Source: Planctomycetota bacterium
GTDB lineage: Bacteria > Planctomycetota > UBA1135 > JACQFD01
Length of the DNA: 64,000 bases
Direction: 5' to 3'
NCBI GenBank assembly: GCA_016792805.1
Contig: JAEUHX010000039.1
Location: 1-64,000, forward strand
A program made the position numbers and the translations under genes. Below are positions 17,914 through 30,505 of the stretch, in pieces; the stretch's first letter is position 1; every line of letters starts with the position of its first letter. Under the pieces are notes generated by a model. The model did not search any database. It was not told the DNA's origin and saw nothing but the letters and a program-made list of their open reading frames with translations.

Positions 17914-19279
17914 TCCGGCCGTCGCTCTCGTCGGCGGGGTCGCGGGCAAGCGCCGCACCGGGGGCGAGCTCGGGCGCCGGCGCGTCTTCGATCCGTAGGT
18001 CGGGACCGCCGGCGCGCTGCAATGCGCCGACCTGGGCCTCGGTCAGACGCACGCGTAGCCGCACGCCGCCGCTCACTTCGTCGTAGACGCGCTCGACGGG
18101 CGTGCAGAGCGCGCGCACCCGGGCGTCCAGGCGCCCGTCGGAGGCGGCCAGGTGCACGTCCACGAGCCGGGAGTGGCCGTCGAGGCGAGCTCGCACGCGG
18201 GCGTCGAGCTCCGCGAGGCCCGCGCCGGTCTCCGCCGAGACGAGCAAGGCCGTCGGTCCCGCCTCGCGCCCGAGCGCGGCCAGCGCGACCGGGTCGGTCA
18301 CGAGGTCGACCTTGTTCAGCACGACGAGCTCGTCGCGGGTCCCGCGCAGGACGGTCCGCAGCACCTCGTCGACCGCGGCCATCTGCTCGGCCGCGCGTGG
18401 GTGGGAGGCGTCGACCACGTGCAGCAGCAGGTCGGCGTGCAGTGCTTCCTCGAGCGTCGCATGGAACGAGGCCACCAGGTGGTGCGGCAGGCGCTGAACG
18501 AAGCCGACCGTGTCGGACAAGAGCACGATCCGCCCGTCCGAGAGACGCCACTGGCGGGTGCGCGTGTCGAGCGTTGCGAACAGCATGTCGGCCGCCAGCT
18601 CGCTCGAGCCCGTGAGCCGGTTCAGGAGGGTCGACTTGCCCGCGTTCGTGTAGCCGACGAGGCCGATCGTGAAGTGCTCCGCACGGGTGCGCACCTCGCG
18701 CAGCTTGCGCTCCTCGATGTGGCGCAGTTCCTCGCGCAGGTCCTGGATGCGGCGGCGCATGAGGCGCTTGTCGGTCTCGAGCTGGGTCTCACCCGGGCCG
18801 CGCGCGCCGATCGCGCCTTCGTGGCGCTCCAGGTGCGTCCACATGCGCCGCAGGCGCGGGGCCAGGTACTCGCTCTGCGCGAGCTCGACTTGCAGGCGCG
18901 CCTGCCGCGTGCGCGCGCGGCGCGCGAAGATGTCGAGGATCAGCTCGCTGCGGTCGACGATCCGCACGCCCCAGGCCTTCTCCAAGTTGCGTCCCTGCGC
19001 GGGCGAGAGCTCGTTGTCGACCACCACGGTGTCCGGGTGGACGCGGTCGATTTCGGTCTTGATCTCGGCAACCTTGCCGCTGCCGAACAGCGTCGCGGGG
19101 CTCGGCCGCTGCATGCGTTGGAGGATGCCATCCCCCACGACCACGCCTTCCGCGGCCACGACCAGGCCCGCGGCCTCGGTCAGGTCCTCGTCGGCGAAGG
19201 GCGGCTCGTCCGCGAAGCGCACGCCGCACAGGAGCACGCGCTCCTCCGGGGTGCGGGTCGGTCGGGGTACGCGGCTCAT
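17894..19279 (-). CDS. hflX: Ribosome-associated GTPase HflX
   Basis: HflX is a GTPase that splits or rescues stalled ribosomes under stress. The 461-residue product has the HflX N-terminal domain (DTVVVDNELSPAQGRNLE, then GPGETQLETDKR) and a TRAFAC-type G domain with G1 GYTNAGKSTL, G3 DTVGF and G4 NKVD. The C-terminal part is Ala/Asp-rich. The ATG at 19279 overlaps the end of nadB by four bases, so the two genes form a transcriptional pair. Confidence 0.95.
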   Translation of the reverse strand: MSRVPRPTRTPEERVLLCGVRFADEPPFADEDLTEAAGLVVAAEGVVVGDGILQRMQRPSPATLFGSGKVAEIKTEIDRVHPDTVVVDNELSPAQGRNLEKAWGVRIVDRSELILDIFARRARTRQARLQVELAQSEYLAPRLRRMWTHLERHEGAIGARGPGETQLETDKRLMRRRIQDLREELRHIEERKLREVRTRAEHFTIGLVGYTNAGKSTLLNRLTGSSELAADMLFATLDTRTRQWRLSDGRIVLLSDTVGFVQRLPHHLVASFHATLEEALHADLLLHVVDASHPRAAEQMAAVDEVLRTVLRGTRDELVVLNKVDLVTDPVALAALGREAGPTALLVSAETGAGLAELDARVRARLDGHSRLVDVHLAASDGRLDARVRALCTPVERVYDEVSGGVRLRVRLTEAQVGALQRAGGPDLRIEDAPAPELAPGAALARDPADESDGRISAAGS

Positions 19280-20964
19280 GCGACGGCGGCCGGGTCGCGG
19301 ACCGGCTCGCGCAGCAACTCGGCCCGCATGATGCGCCCGTCCTCGAGGATCGGTCGGATCAGGGTGTGAGCCCGCCACTCGGCGCGGGTCTCGGGGGTTT
19401 CGGCACGCTGGTGCGTTCCGCGGCTCTCCTCGCGGGCCAGCCCGCCCAACGCGATCAGCCGAGCCACGGTGAGCATGTTGACGAGCTCCATCGCTCGCGG
19501 CTCCTCGAGCTCCAGCTCGGACACCGCGCGCGTCCAGAAGCGGATCTTCTCCAGCGCGTCCTGGAGGCGCGCGCTGGTGCGCTCCACGCCGACCTGGCGC
19601 CACATCAGGGACTTCAACGAGTAGAGCAGGTCCTGCAGGTTGACCTGGACCCCGGGCGGAGGTCTCGAGGACGGTCCCCGCAGTCGGCCGTCGATGGTTC
19701 GCAGGTCGACCTCGCGCGCCTCCGCGGCGGCCAGCCGACCCGCGCGCTCGCCCAGGACCACACCCTCCAAGAGCGAGTTCGAGCCCATGCGATTCGCGCC
19801 GTGCAGGCCCGAGCTGGCGCACTCACCCACGGCCAAGAGCCCCGGCACGGAGGTCCGGCCGTCGAGATCGGTGCGCAGGCCGCCGACCATGTAGTGGGCG
19901 CCGGGCCGCACGGGGACGGGGTCACGCGCGATGTCGATCCCGAAGAAGCGGCAGATCCGGCTGATCCCGGGGAACAGGGCGTGCGGATCGCCCTGGACCC
20001 GCGAGAGATCGAGGTAGACGCTCGTGTCCTGGGTCGCGGCCATCCGTGCCGAGACGGCGCGGCTGACGACGTCGCGCGGGGCCAGCTCGGCAGCGGGGTG
20101 GTACTCGGGCATGAACCGCACGCCGTTGCGGTCGACGAGGATCCCGCCATGGCCGCGGACGATCTCGCTGATCAGGACCCGGGCTGCGCCGGCGATGTAC
20201 AGGCAGGTGGGGTGGAACTGCACGAACTCCAGGTCGCGGACCACCGCGCCGGCGCGGAAGCCGATCGCCACGCCATCCCCCGTCGCGATCGCCGGGTTGG
20301 TCGTCTCGCGGTAGATCTGTCCGCCACCGCCGGTGGCGAGCACGACCTGCGCAGCCGCATGGACGAACAGGTCTCCGCGGGCGTTGCGGGTCAGCACCCC
20401 GGCGGCACGCCCTTCGTCGTCGGTCAGGACGTCCACGGCGAAGGCCGACGGGAAGCAGGCGATCGCCGGATGCTCCTGGATCGCACGGGTCAGGGCGTTC
20501 TGGATTTCCACGCCGGTCGCGTCGCCGTGCGCGTGGACGATCCGCGCGTGGGAGTGGCCGCCCTCGCGTGACACGACGAGCTGGCCGTCCGCACGGCGGT
20601 CGAACTGGGCGCCGAGTCGCAGCAGTCGCTCGACCGCGCCGGGTCCGCCGCGGACCACGCACTCGACGACCTCCCGCTCCGACAGCCCGCAGCCCACGGC
20701 CAGGGTGTCGGCCTCGTGCGCGGCGAAGCTGTCCGGAGCCTCGAGCACCGCGGCCATCCCGCCCTGGGCCCAAAGCGTGTTCGTCTCCCGCAGGTCGGAC
20801 TTCGCCAGCACCGCGACCTGCGCGCCACGGTCCGCCGCGGCCAAGGCCGCCGCAGCGCCCGCCACGCCGCTGCCCACGACGACCACGTCGAAGCGAAACG
20901 CGGGCAAGCGCCGGACGTTGCAGGCCAGGACGTAGCGGTCGGTCGGGAGCGTCTCGCTGAGCAC
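19276..20964 (-). CDS. nadB: L-aspartate oxidase
   Basis: NadB oxidises L-aspartate to iminoaspartate, the first step of de novo NAD synthesis. The 562-residue flavoprotein has the FAD-binding GSGVAG (31-36), the TLWAQGGMAA segment, EFVQFHPTCLY and the ECASSGLHGANRMGSNSLLE FAD-contact region. Length is normal for the family. A GTG at 20964 gives a short leader before the Rossmann strand. No nadA or nadC is nearby. The 600-base gap to lexA holds its promoter, but no clear site was identified. Confidence 0.94.
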   Translation of the reverse strand: MLSETLPTDRYVLACNVRRLPAFRFDVVVVGSGVAGAAAALAAADRGAQVAVLAKSDLRETNTLWAQGGMAAVLEAPDSFAAHEADTLAVGCGLSEREVVECVVRGGPGAVERLLRLGAQFDRRADGQLVVSREGGHSHARIVHAHGDATGVEIQNALTRAIQEHPAIACFPSAFAVDVLTDDEGRAAGVLTRNARGDLFVHAAAQVVLATGGGGQIYRETTNPAIATGDGVAIGFRAGAVVRDLEFVQFHPTCLYIAGAARVLISEIVRGHGGILVDRNGVRFMPEYHPAAELAPRDVVSRAVSARMAATQDTSVYLDLSRVQGDPHALFPGISRICRFFGIDIARDPVPVRPGAHYMVGGLRTDLDGRTSVPGLLAVGECASSGLHGANRMGSNSLLEGVVLGERAGRLAAAEAREVDLRTIDGRLRGPSSRPPPGVQVNLQDLLYSLKSLMWRQVGVERTSARLQDALEKIRFWTRAVSELELEEPRAMELVNMLTVARLIALGGLAREESRGTHQRAETPETRAEWRAHTLIRPILEDGRIMRAELLREPVRDPAAVA

Positions 20965-21474
20965 GAATCCTCTTCGGAACGAGGCTGGTCCCGCCGCTCG
21001 ACGGACCGGGGGGAACCTTGGATTCTACAGGACGAGGTCTCGCAACGAGCCTGACCCCACCGCCGGCCGGTGGAGAGCCTGGCGCGGGCAGTGGCCGGGG
21101 CGGCGGGGCAGGCTGCTGACTGTCAGACGGAGGTCGTGGTCGAGCGCCTCGGATGCGGGGAGTCGCAGGCCGGATGCGCGCCGCGCGGTCGGCGCGCGCG
21201 ACCGGAGACCGGGAACCGACGCTCTCGGGCCGAGCTGGTCCCGCCAGCACGCCACGGAGCACACGTGAGTGCCGTTCAGGCTCGGTCCCTCAGGCTCCGA
21301 ACTCCCACGCCGGACGAGCGCGGGCCTGGCCGGGGTCGGGCATCCCCCCAAACCCAGCCCCGGGCCCCGCGGGCCGGGCGTGGACGCCCGCGCGGAACCC
21401 ACGAGCCAGGCATGCCCCGGCCGCCCGCCAAGCGCCCCGCCAGGGCCGGGACCTGCGCGCGTGACCCAAAATCC
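20965..21474. other. Divergent intergenic region nadB-lexA
   Basis: About 510 bases between divergent genes. Open frames on both strands have the Arg/Pro/Gly-rich composition of GC-driven artefacts and no recognisable start or family. I see no tRNA, hairpin terminator or repeat here; the nadB promoter must lie within it. Confidence 0.45.
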
Positions 21475-21512
21475 GTTCGCCTCTTGTTCGGGTCGTCGGG
21501 GGACGGTACTTT
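21475..21512 (+). promoter_or_regulatory. Candidate LexA operator over a promoter
   Basis: GTTC at 21475-21478 and GTTC at 21486-21489 are separated by seven bases. This is the GTTC-N7-GTTC direct-repeat form known for alphaproteobacterial LexA. The second half overlaps a possible -35 (TTGTTC, 21484-21489), with a 17-base spacer to a weak -10 (TACTTT, 21507-21512). It lies upstream of the 28-codon ORF and lexA, so autoregulation is plausible. The operator sequence in this phylum is not known to me. Confidence 0.45.
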
Positions 21513-21566
21513 GGGTTCCGTTAGGGTCCGCCCCTGACCCTGCCCACCCCACACGGAGAAGCCGCG

Positions 21567-21653
21567 ATGTCCAGGATCCTCAGTAGCGTCCGCAGCGATC
21601 AGCTGTCCCTCGTCTTCCTGGTCCTGCTGCTCGCCTCGACCTTCCTCTTCTGA
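21567..21653 (+). CDS. 28-residue membrane peptide upstream of lexA
   Basis: An ATG at 21567 with an upstream GGAG opens a 28-codon frame: MSRILSSVRSDQLSLVFLVL followed by eight mostly hydrophobic residues. The product has a basic N-terminus and a single hydrophobic stretch, so it would be a small membrane protein. It ends 63 bases before lexA and is downstream of the candidate LexA site, so it could be SOS-controlled. LexA-linked small membrane peptides that block division or disturb membranes are known in other bacteria (for example SulA-independent inhibitors and TisB), but similarity in sequence is not visible. Confidence 0.5.
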   Translation: MSRILSSVRSDQLSLVFLVLLLASTFLF

Positions 21654-21716
21654 TCTCGCCGCCTCCCATCCCGCACGGTGCCATCCTGCACCGTGTCTCC
21701 CGCCCCTAGGCCCGCG

Positions 21717-22322
21717 ATGAACTCCGTCCCGCTGACCCGCCGGCAACGCGACATCCTCGACGTGTTCGAGCGCTACACGCGCGAGAACGGCATCAGCCCC
21801 ACGCTGGAGGAGATCGCGACGGCCCTGGGCGTGAACAAGGTCACGGTCTTCGGCCACGTGGCCGAGCTCGAGCGCAAGGGGGTCCTCACGCGCGCGGCCA
21901 GGGGAGTCAGCCGATCCCTGCAGCTGCGCGAGGGCGCCTCCCCCTCGCGCTCCGCGCCGCTCCGGATCTTGGGCAGCATCGCGGCCGGCGCACCGATCGA
22001 AGCCCTCGAGGAGCCGGAGGTGCTCGATCTTTCCGAGCTCACGCCGCCGGGAGCCGAGTGCTACGCGCTGCGTGTCCGAGGGGATTCCATGATCGACGAC
22101 GGGATCCACGATGGAGATTTGGTCCTCGTCGAGCGACGCACCACCGCGCACAACGGCGAGATCGTCGTGGCCGTCCTCCCCGACGAAAATGCCACGCTGA
22201 AGCGCTTCTACCGCGACGGAACTCGCTACCGCTTGGTCCCCGCGAATGCCTCTCTCGAGCCACGGGTCGTCGAATCCCTCGAGATCCGCGGTGTCGTCCT
22301 GGGCGTCCTTCGACGCTACTGA
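21717..22322 (+). CDS. lexA: SOS repressor LexA
   Basis: LexA represses DNA-damage genes and cleaves itself when RecA filaments form. The 201-residue protein has the N-terminal winged helix (LTRRQRDILDVFERY, GISPTLEEIATALGV), the Ala90-Gly91 cleavage site in GSIAAGAP, catalytic Ser124 in GDSMID and Lys162 in ATLKRFYRDG. All key residues are present and length is standard. The gene should be autoregulated through the site at 21475. Confidence 0.96.
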   Translation: MNSVPLTRRQRDILDVFERYTRENGISPTLEEIATALGVNKVTVFGHVAELERKGVLTRAARGVSRSLQLREGASPSRSAPLRILGSIAAGAPIEALEEPEVLDLSELTPPGAECYALRVRGDSMIDDGIHDGDLVLVERRTTAHNGEIVVAVLPDENATLKRFYRDGTRYRLVPANASLEPRVVESLEIRGVVLGVLRRY

Positions 22323-22712
22323 GCGGGACACGCGCAGCACGGGCGCACGCCAGGGCGGCCGCCTCGGGCGGAAAGCGCGCTACCGTTCCGAGCGCAGACG
22401 ACCAAACTCCCCCGGCCACCGGCCTCGATGCGATCCGAAACGGGGTGACCAGCGCGCGTTCGCCGTGGACGAGGTCCAGGCGGAGTGGAATCGAATGCGG
22501 TGAGCTGGGCCGCGGCCCGGTACAGGCGCCTCGGGAAACCGCCGGGCTCAGTTCCGTCACAGCGCGCCCGCAAGTGCGTTCAAGAGCCCTGAGCGCACAA
22601 TTCTGCTGAATGAGTTGCTGAGGACTCGGTCGGGTCCGCTCACCGAGTACCGGGCCGAGGAGCAGGACTTGGCTCGATGCCCCGCGCCTACCGCGCGCGC
22701 ACAGGAAATAGA
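22323..22712. other. Intergenic region lexA to rRNA operon end
   Basis: About 390 bases between convergent lexA and the rRNA operon. Frames present lack recognisable products. Base composition is somewhat lower in GC than the genes to the left. No repeat or RNA was recognised. Confidence 0.45.
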
Positions 22713-22746
22713 GCGAGGGCGTGCGACCTGGATCGCACGCCCTCGC
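22713..22746 (-). terminator. rRNA operon terminator hairpin
   Basis: A perfect 14-base stem (GCGAGGGCGTGCGA pairing with its complement) with a six-base loop lies immediately after the 5S 3' end. On the minus strand it is followed by a pyrimidine-rich CTCTATTTCC, suiting termination of the rRNA transcript. Confidence 0.8.
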
Positions 22747-22750
22747 AGGG

Positions 22751-22862
22751 TAGACCCCGGCGATCACCTACTTTCTCGCTTGCGCAATATCATCGGCGGG
22801 ACTTGCTTGACGACCGTGTTCGGAATGGGAACGGGTATGGCCAAGCCCCTATCATCACCGGG
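22751..22862 (-). rRNA. rrf: 5S ribosomal RNA
   Basis: The minus strand contains the conserved 5S core CCCGTTCCCATTCCGAACAC and GAGAAAGTAGGTGATCGCCG, with complementary ends. The length of about 112 nucleotides is normal. It is the last gene of the operon; ends are approximate. Confidence 0.93.
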
Positions 22863-22974
22863 AATGCTCGGGGGAGCCGGAGACTCCCTCGTGAATGGAT
22901 CAAGGTGAACTGCTTGGAACGTGAAACCTTCACTGCCTCCGCAGAGCACGGGGACCGTGATCTGGGGAAGGTGG

Positions 22975-25960
<2,986 letters not shown>

Positions 25961-26003
25961 ACTAAATATACAGAGAACTTGGATTCGCCACTTTCCACAC
26001 CTG

Positions 26004-26016
26004 GTTGTCAAAGATC
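26004..26016 (-). promoter_or_regulatory. boxA-like antitermination site before 23S
   Basis: The minus strand reads GATCTTTGACAAC, close to the boxA consensus TGCTCTTTAACA bound by NusB/NusE. A nearly identical site stands in the leader before 16S. The pairing of leader and spacer boxA sites is as in Escherichia coli rRNA operons. Confidence 0.6.
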
Positions 26017-26150
26017 GTACTCGCCGCAAATCGCAGGATCTCATGTTGCATGAGAATCCGATTACGATCTGCTGACGCCGGGCATCGAAGCCCGTTGCGG
26101 CGGGACACAAGATTGAGTCAGTGTCCTTTCGCGTGTTTGATAGCGATTTG

Positions 26151-26226
26151 TGGTGGAGGCGAAGGGATTCGAACCCACGACCTTCTGGTTGCAAACCAGA
26201 CGCTCTGCCAACTGAGCTACGCCCCC
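26151..26226 (-). tRNA. tRNA-Ala (anticodon TGC)
   Basis: The minus strand folds as a standard 76-nucleotide tRNA: acceptor GGGGGCG, D arm GCTCAGTTGGCAGAGC, anticodon loop TTTGCAA with TGC, T arm GTGGGTTCGAATCC and an encoded CCA end. It lies in the 16S-23S spacer, its usual place. Confidence 0.97.
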
Positions 26227-26348
26227 GCGGATTGGCCTCAAGTAACTCGAGTAACTGGCAGCCCAACCGATCTCGCACGCGTCTCTCAGTGCTCATCGAT
26301 TGATGGTGTTCATCGAATGGATGTTCATCAGATTGATGCCATGCGAAA

Positions 26349-26425
26349 TGGTGCGCCTAAGTGGACTTGAACCACTGGCCTTACGCTTATCAGGCGTACG
26401 CTCTAACCAGCTGAGCTATAGGCGC
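26349..26425 (-). tRNA. tRNA-Ile (anticodon GAT)
   Basis: The minus strand gives a 77-nucleotide tRNA with acceptor GCGCCTA, D arm GCTCAGCTGGTTAGAGC, anticodon GAT in CTGATAA, T loop GTTCAAGTC and an encoded CCA. It sits between 16S and tRNA-Ala in the rRNA spacer. Confidence 0.97.
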
Positions 26426-26481
26426 GCTGGTATGAGCCGCGTGGGGCATGGGTCGCCCACAAACCGAGTACGATAAAAAAT

Positions 26482-26495
26482 GGTTGGCCCTTTGA
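26482..26495 (-). other. 16S processing stem, 3' arm
   Basis: This 14-base segment is exactly complementary to 28312-28325, on the far side of 16S. An outer six-base pairing (CAAGGC) extends the stem past a small internal loop. Such flanking stems are RNase III sites for releasing pre-16S. Confidence 0.75.
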
Positions 26496-26568
26496 TAGTC
26501 GCCTTGTGACCTACGTCGACAAGCGCTGAAGCAAGCTTCAGCAACTCGTTCTCTACGATATCCCGTAG

Positions 26569-28130
<1,562 letters not shown>

Positions 28131-28311
28131 TTTTTTGATAAAGGGTTGTGATAACTGGCAATCACTTGGTGTCCAACAGGCCAGACCTTCAGCAATCGCT
28201 GAGGCCTCGCACCGCTAGAGCACCTGGTTGCCTGCTCACAGCGCGGATCAGAAGGTCGAGTAGACGCATTCCGATCCGCCCTGGAGCTTATGGTAAATTC
28301 GCAAGGCAACC

Positions 28312-28325
28312 TCAAAGGGCCAACC
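28312..28325 (-). other. 16S processing stem, 5' arm
   Basis: This is the partner of 26482-26495: a perfect 14-base match when folded around 16S. It indicates that the leader and the 16S-23S spacer belong to one intact transcription unit. Confidence 0.75.
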
Positions 28326-28327
28326 TT

Positions 28328-28340
28328 GTTTTCAAAGATC
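28328..28340 (-). promoter_or_regulatory. boxA-like antitermination site in the rRNA leader
   Basis: The minus strand reads GATCTTTGAAAAC, differing from the spacer copy at 26004-26016 by one base. It lies just upstream of the 16S processing arm, the expected place for a Nus-factor site. Confidence 0.6.
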
Positions 28341-28613
28341 GAAAGTCTTTGACCAGCTCGCTTCGAGCTGCGGCGTCTGCCGCGCACGATTCGGTCGCAT
28401 GGTTCAAAGAGCTGCGGATATTCCGCATCGGCCGCACCGTGCTGCGCCGCGCCGTTGCCGTCGCGCCGTCAGCCTTGTGGGCCGCCCCGTCAATTGGGGT
28501 GGGAGAAGGTATCGTCGACTCCAGGAGTGTCAAGCGGCTCATCCTCAAAACGCCCCGAAGGTCCTAGAACCCCCCTCGAACTGTCGGTAGCTTCCAGACT
28601 GGGCGCCATAAGT

Positions 28614-28648
28614 CTTTTAATCATAATAGTTTAGCGTCAACTCTCGAA
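28614..28648 (-). promoter_or_regulatory. Candidate rRNA promoter
   Basis: The only AT-rich patch upstream of 16S lies here. On the minus strand TATGAT (28620-28625) resembles a -10, with a weak -35 TTCGAG 17 bases upstream. An alternative is TTGACG (28635-28640) with TAAAAG after 15 bases. The leader to 16S would be about 480 bases. The rest of 28341-28613 holds no gene. Confidence 0.35.
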
Positions 28649-28702
28649 GCAGAGGCGCCCGTTAGATCCGCCGCCCGGGCTGGAGAGGGCGCGTCGAGTT
28701 GG

Positions 28703-28867
28703 CGCGTCGTCCAAGAGCTCACTTCGTCGCCGCCTTTCGGCTCCCCGTGATCGCCTTTTCGAGCCGCGGCCGCCGCGCTCCCTTGGGGCACCTCACGCAC
28801 CTCTTCCCGTTGGCGCAAAAAAGTGAGTTTCGGTCGCTCGCAAGACCTGCCTCAGCAACCTGCTGGC
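28703..28867 (+). repeat. Inverted-repeat-ended short element, diverged copy
   Basis: This stretch aligns along its length with the copies at 29061 and 63358 (shared CGAGCCGCGG, CTCACGCACCTCTTC, GTGAGTTTCGGTCGCTCG and the AACCTGCTGG end) but is more diverged. It is inverted relative to its neighbour at 29061. No gene was seen in the 190 bases between them. Confidence 0.55.
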
Positions 28868-29060
28868 AGCCGCCGAGAGATCGCTCGCCGAGGCCGCCCG
28901 GGGAATCCCGTCCCGCGCTCCGCATGTTGAGACGGAACGGACGCAGGAGCTTCGCCGCGCGGCCCCTGATCTCCCTTCATGGGCCCCATGTACCACACCT
29001 CGCATTCGAGCAACGGCGAGCCAGATACAGATGCGCCCGACTACTCCTCAGGCCAATATT

Positions 29061-29226
29061 AGCCGGTTGTTGAAAAGCTGCTTTCGAGCGATTCGAAGTT
29101 CACTTGTCGCGAGAGCGAGGAGAGACGCGTGAGGCGCAGCCAAGGAGTTCCGTCGATCGCGGCTCGACGATGAGATCGCAGAAAGGGCACGACAAGCGCC
29201 GGCATGAGCTTTCCGACGACCTGCTA
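29061..29226 (-). repeat. Inverted-repeat-ended short element, copy next to the L,D-transpeptidase gene
   Basis: The 166-base element begins AGCCGGTTGTTGAAAAGC and ends as GCTTTCCGACGACCTGCTAG on the plus strand, so its ends are imperfect inverted repeats. The interior is very similar, in opposite orientation, to 63358-63520 (for example GAGCCGCGATCGACGGAACT). The stop codon of the L,D-transpeptidase gene lies within its end. It has no coding capacity and resembles a MITE. Confidence 0.75.
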
Positions 29227-30201
29227 GTGAATGTGCACCTGGAATCGGGCGGCTCCTGCGGAATCGAGATACGACGCAAGCTCGGCGACATCCTCGTTTC
29301 TCATCCGAACACATCCATGGGAAATCTCGGCGCCGATGGCGGCATCCGTATCTGTCCCATGGATTCCGTAGTGCTGGTATGGCTCTGAGAATCTCAAGAA
29401 TCGAGTTCCAAACGGATACTCGGGATCTCCAAAGAATAGCTCCCTGCCGTCCTCCGGCCGGACCCAGCGTGTCGCCGACCGCTCGGCAACGTCGAGCTTC
29501 ACAATCTCCTGGATCTCGAAACTGCCGGTAGGCGTTGGAGAAACCGGCTTGCCGATCCCAATCCTCCAGCACTCGAGCAGATACTCCCCGAGCCGCAGCT
29601 CGAGTGCCTTGGAGTTCTTGTGAACAATCACTTCTAACGAATCGACAGGCACCCGAAGCTTCCTTCCCCCGGGCACCCGGTTGGCGTCGCTGATCTGATT
29701 CATCTTCATCACGAGACCAAGGCCGGCTCGAACAGCCGGCTTCCTCGTCCGCAGCGCCTTCAGAATCTTCGACAGCGGCCCCGGCTCCACAAACTCGCTG
29801 CGAAATGTTCCTTTAGGAGCAAACCACAGCGCCGTGTTGATCACGGCGATCCTGCTCCGCGAATCTGTTGTTTTTTGCCAGCCATCCGAGTTCGACTCCA
29901 AGATCTTCGCGACCCACCGCGAAAGAGCGAGGGCTTCCTCGGGCTGGTCTCCTTTCACGCGCGCTTCCTCTGCCCTCTTTGCGAGCGCCCGGGTCGCGGT
30001 ATCGAGCTCCGCAGCTGGCTGCGCCGGTGCGGGGCCCTGCAGATCTCGCTCCTCGGTCTCCCTGATCTTCGGCTCCGGCGTCCCAGCAGCCGCCTCCGGT
30101 TCTGCCGGCGCCTGCGGGCTCAAAGAAATTCGCTGCGCCACGAGCCATCCGGATGTCACAAGACCCGCCAGAAGCAGGGAGGCAAGGAAGAGAGCACGCA
30201 T
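29224..30201 (-). CDS. L,D-transpeptidase with YkuD domain
   Basis: The 325-residue protein should cross-link peptidoglycan or attach proteins to it in the periplasm. An N-terminal membrane or signal segment (ALFLASLLLAGLVTSGWLV) is followed by a Pro/Glu/Ala-rich linker and an Ala-rich helical region. A LysM-like stretch follows (NQISDANRVPGGRKLRVP), then the YkuD domain from about 185. The catalytic motif is intact: HYGIHGTD upstream and SHGCVRM with the nucleophilic Cys. The stop codon TAG coincides with the end of the adjacent repeat element, so the last residues may have been altered by its insertion. It follows ileS in the same direction. Confidence 0.9.
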   Translation of the reverse strand: MRALFLASLLLAGLVTSGWLVAQRISLSPQAPAEPEAAAGTPEPKIRETEERDLQGPAPAQPAAELDTATRALAKRAEEARVKGDQPEEALALSRWVAKILESNSDGWQKTTDSRSRIAVINTALWFAPKGTFRSEFVEPGPLSKILKALRTRKPAVRAGLGLVMKMNQISDANRVPGGRKLRVPVDSLEVIVHKNSKALELRLGEYLLECWRIGIGKPVSPTPTGSFEIQEIVKLDVAERSATRWVRPEDGRELFFGDPEYPFGTRFLRFSEPYQHYGIHGTDTDAAIGAEISHGCVRMRNEDVAELASYLDSAGAARFQVHIH

Positions 30202-30505
30202 CTTGAACTACTCACAAATCGAGGCGCGGAGACGCCTCCAGCGCGCTCGCCGAACAGCAGCGCACGTGCGGCCCACACGCGCCTCGCAGCCTGAAATGCA
30301 AAGAACGCTCTCCACAGTCGCCGTGCAGCGCGGACCGTGAACCCTGGGTTCACGTGGGAACCTCGCGGCGGTATCGCCCGCCAGCGGAAGGCCCCCGGAT
30401 TTTTCGTATCGGTTCAACGGCGTATGCGCTTGATCACGCGCGTCGCAGAGAGCGCCGTGAGAATCCACCATGGGTGGATTCGAATCAAGGCGTCTGCGCG
30501 CGCGG
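30202..30505. other. Gap between ileS and the L,D-transpeptidase gene, with two palindromes
   Basis: Two tight dyads lie here: GTGAACCC-T-GGGTTCAC (30337-30353) and GAATCCACC-ATG-GGTGGATTC (30461-30481). The second is 25 bases after the ileS stop on the minus strand but has no T-run, so it could be a processing or Rho-related structure rather than a classical terminator. No gene was recognised. Confidence 0.5.

Noticed and set aside
21025..21552. 175-codon minus-strand frame between nadB and lexA
   Set aside because: The translation is Gly/Pro/Arg-rich and unlike any family. It crosses the candidate lexA promoter and operator.
30455..30490. T-loop-like GGATTCGAATC suggesting a tRNA
   Set aside because: The surrounding bases do not form the T stem or any acceptor stem; the match is part of a palindrome.
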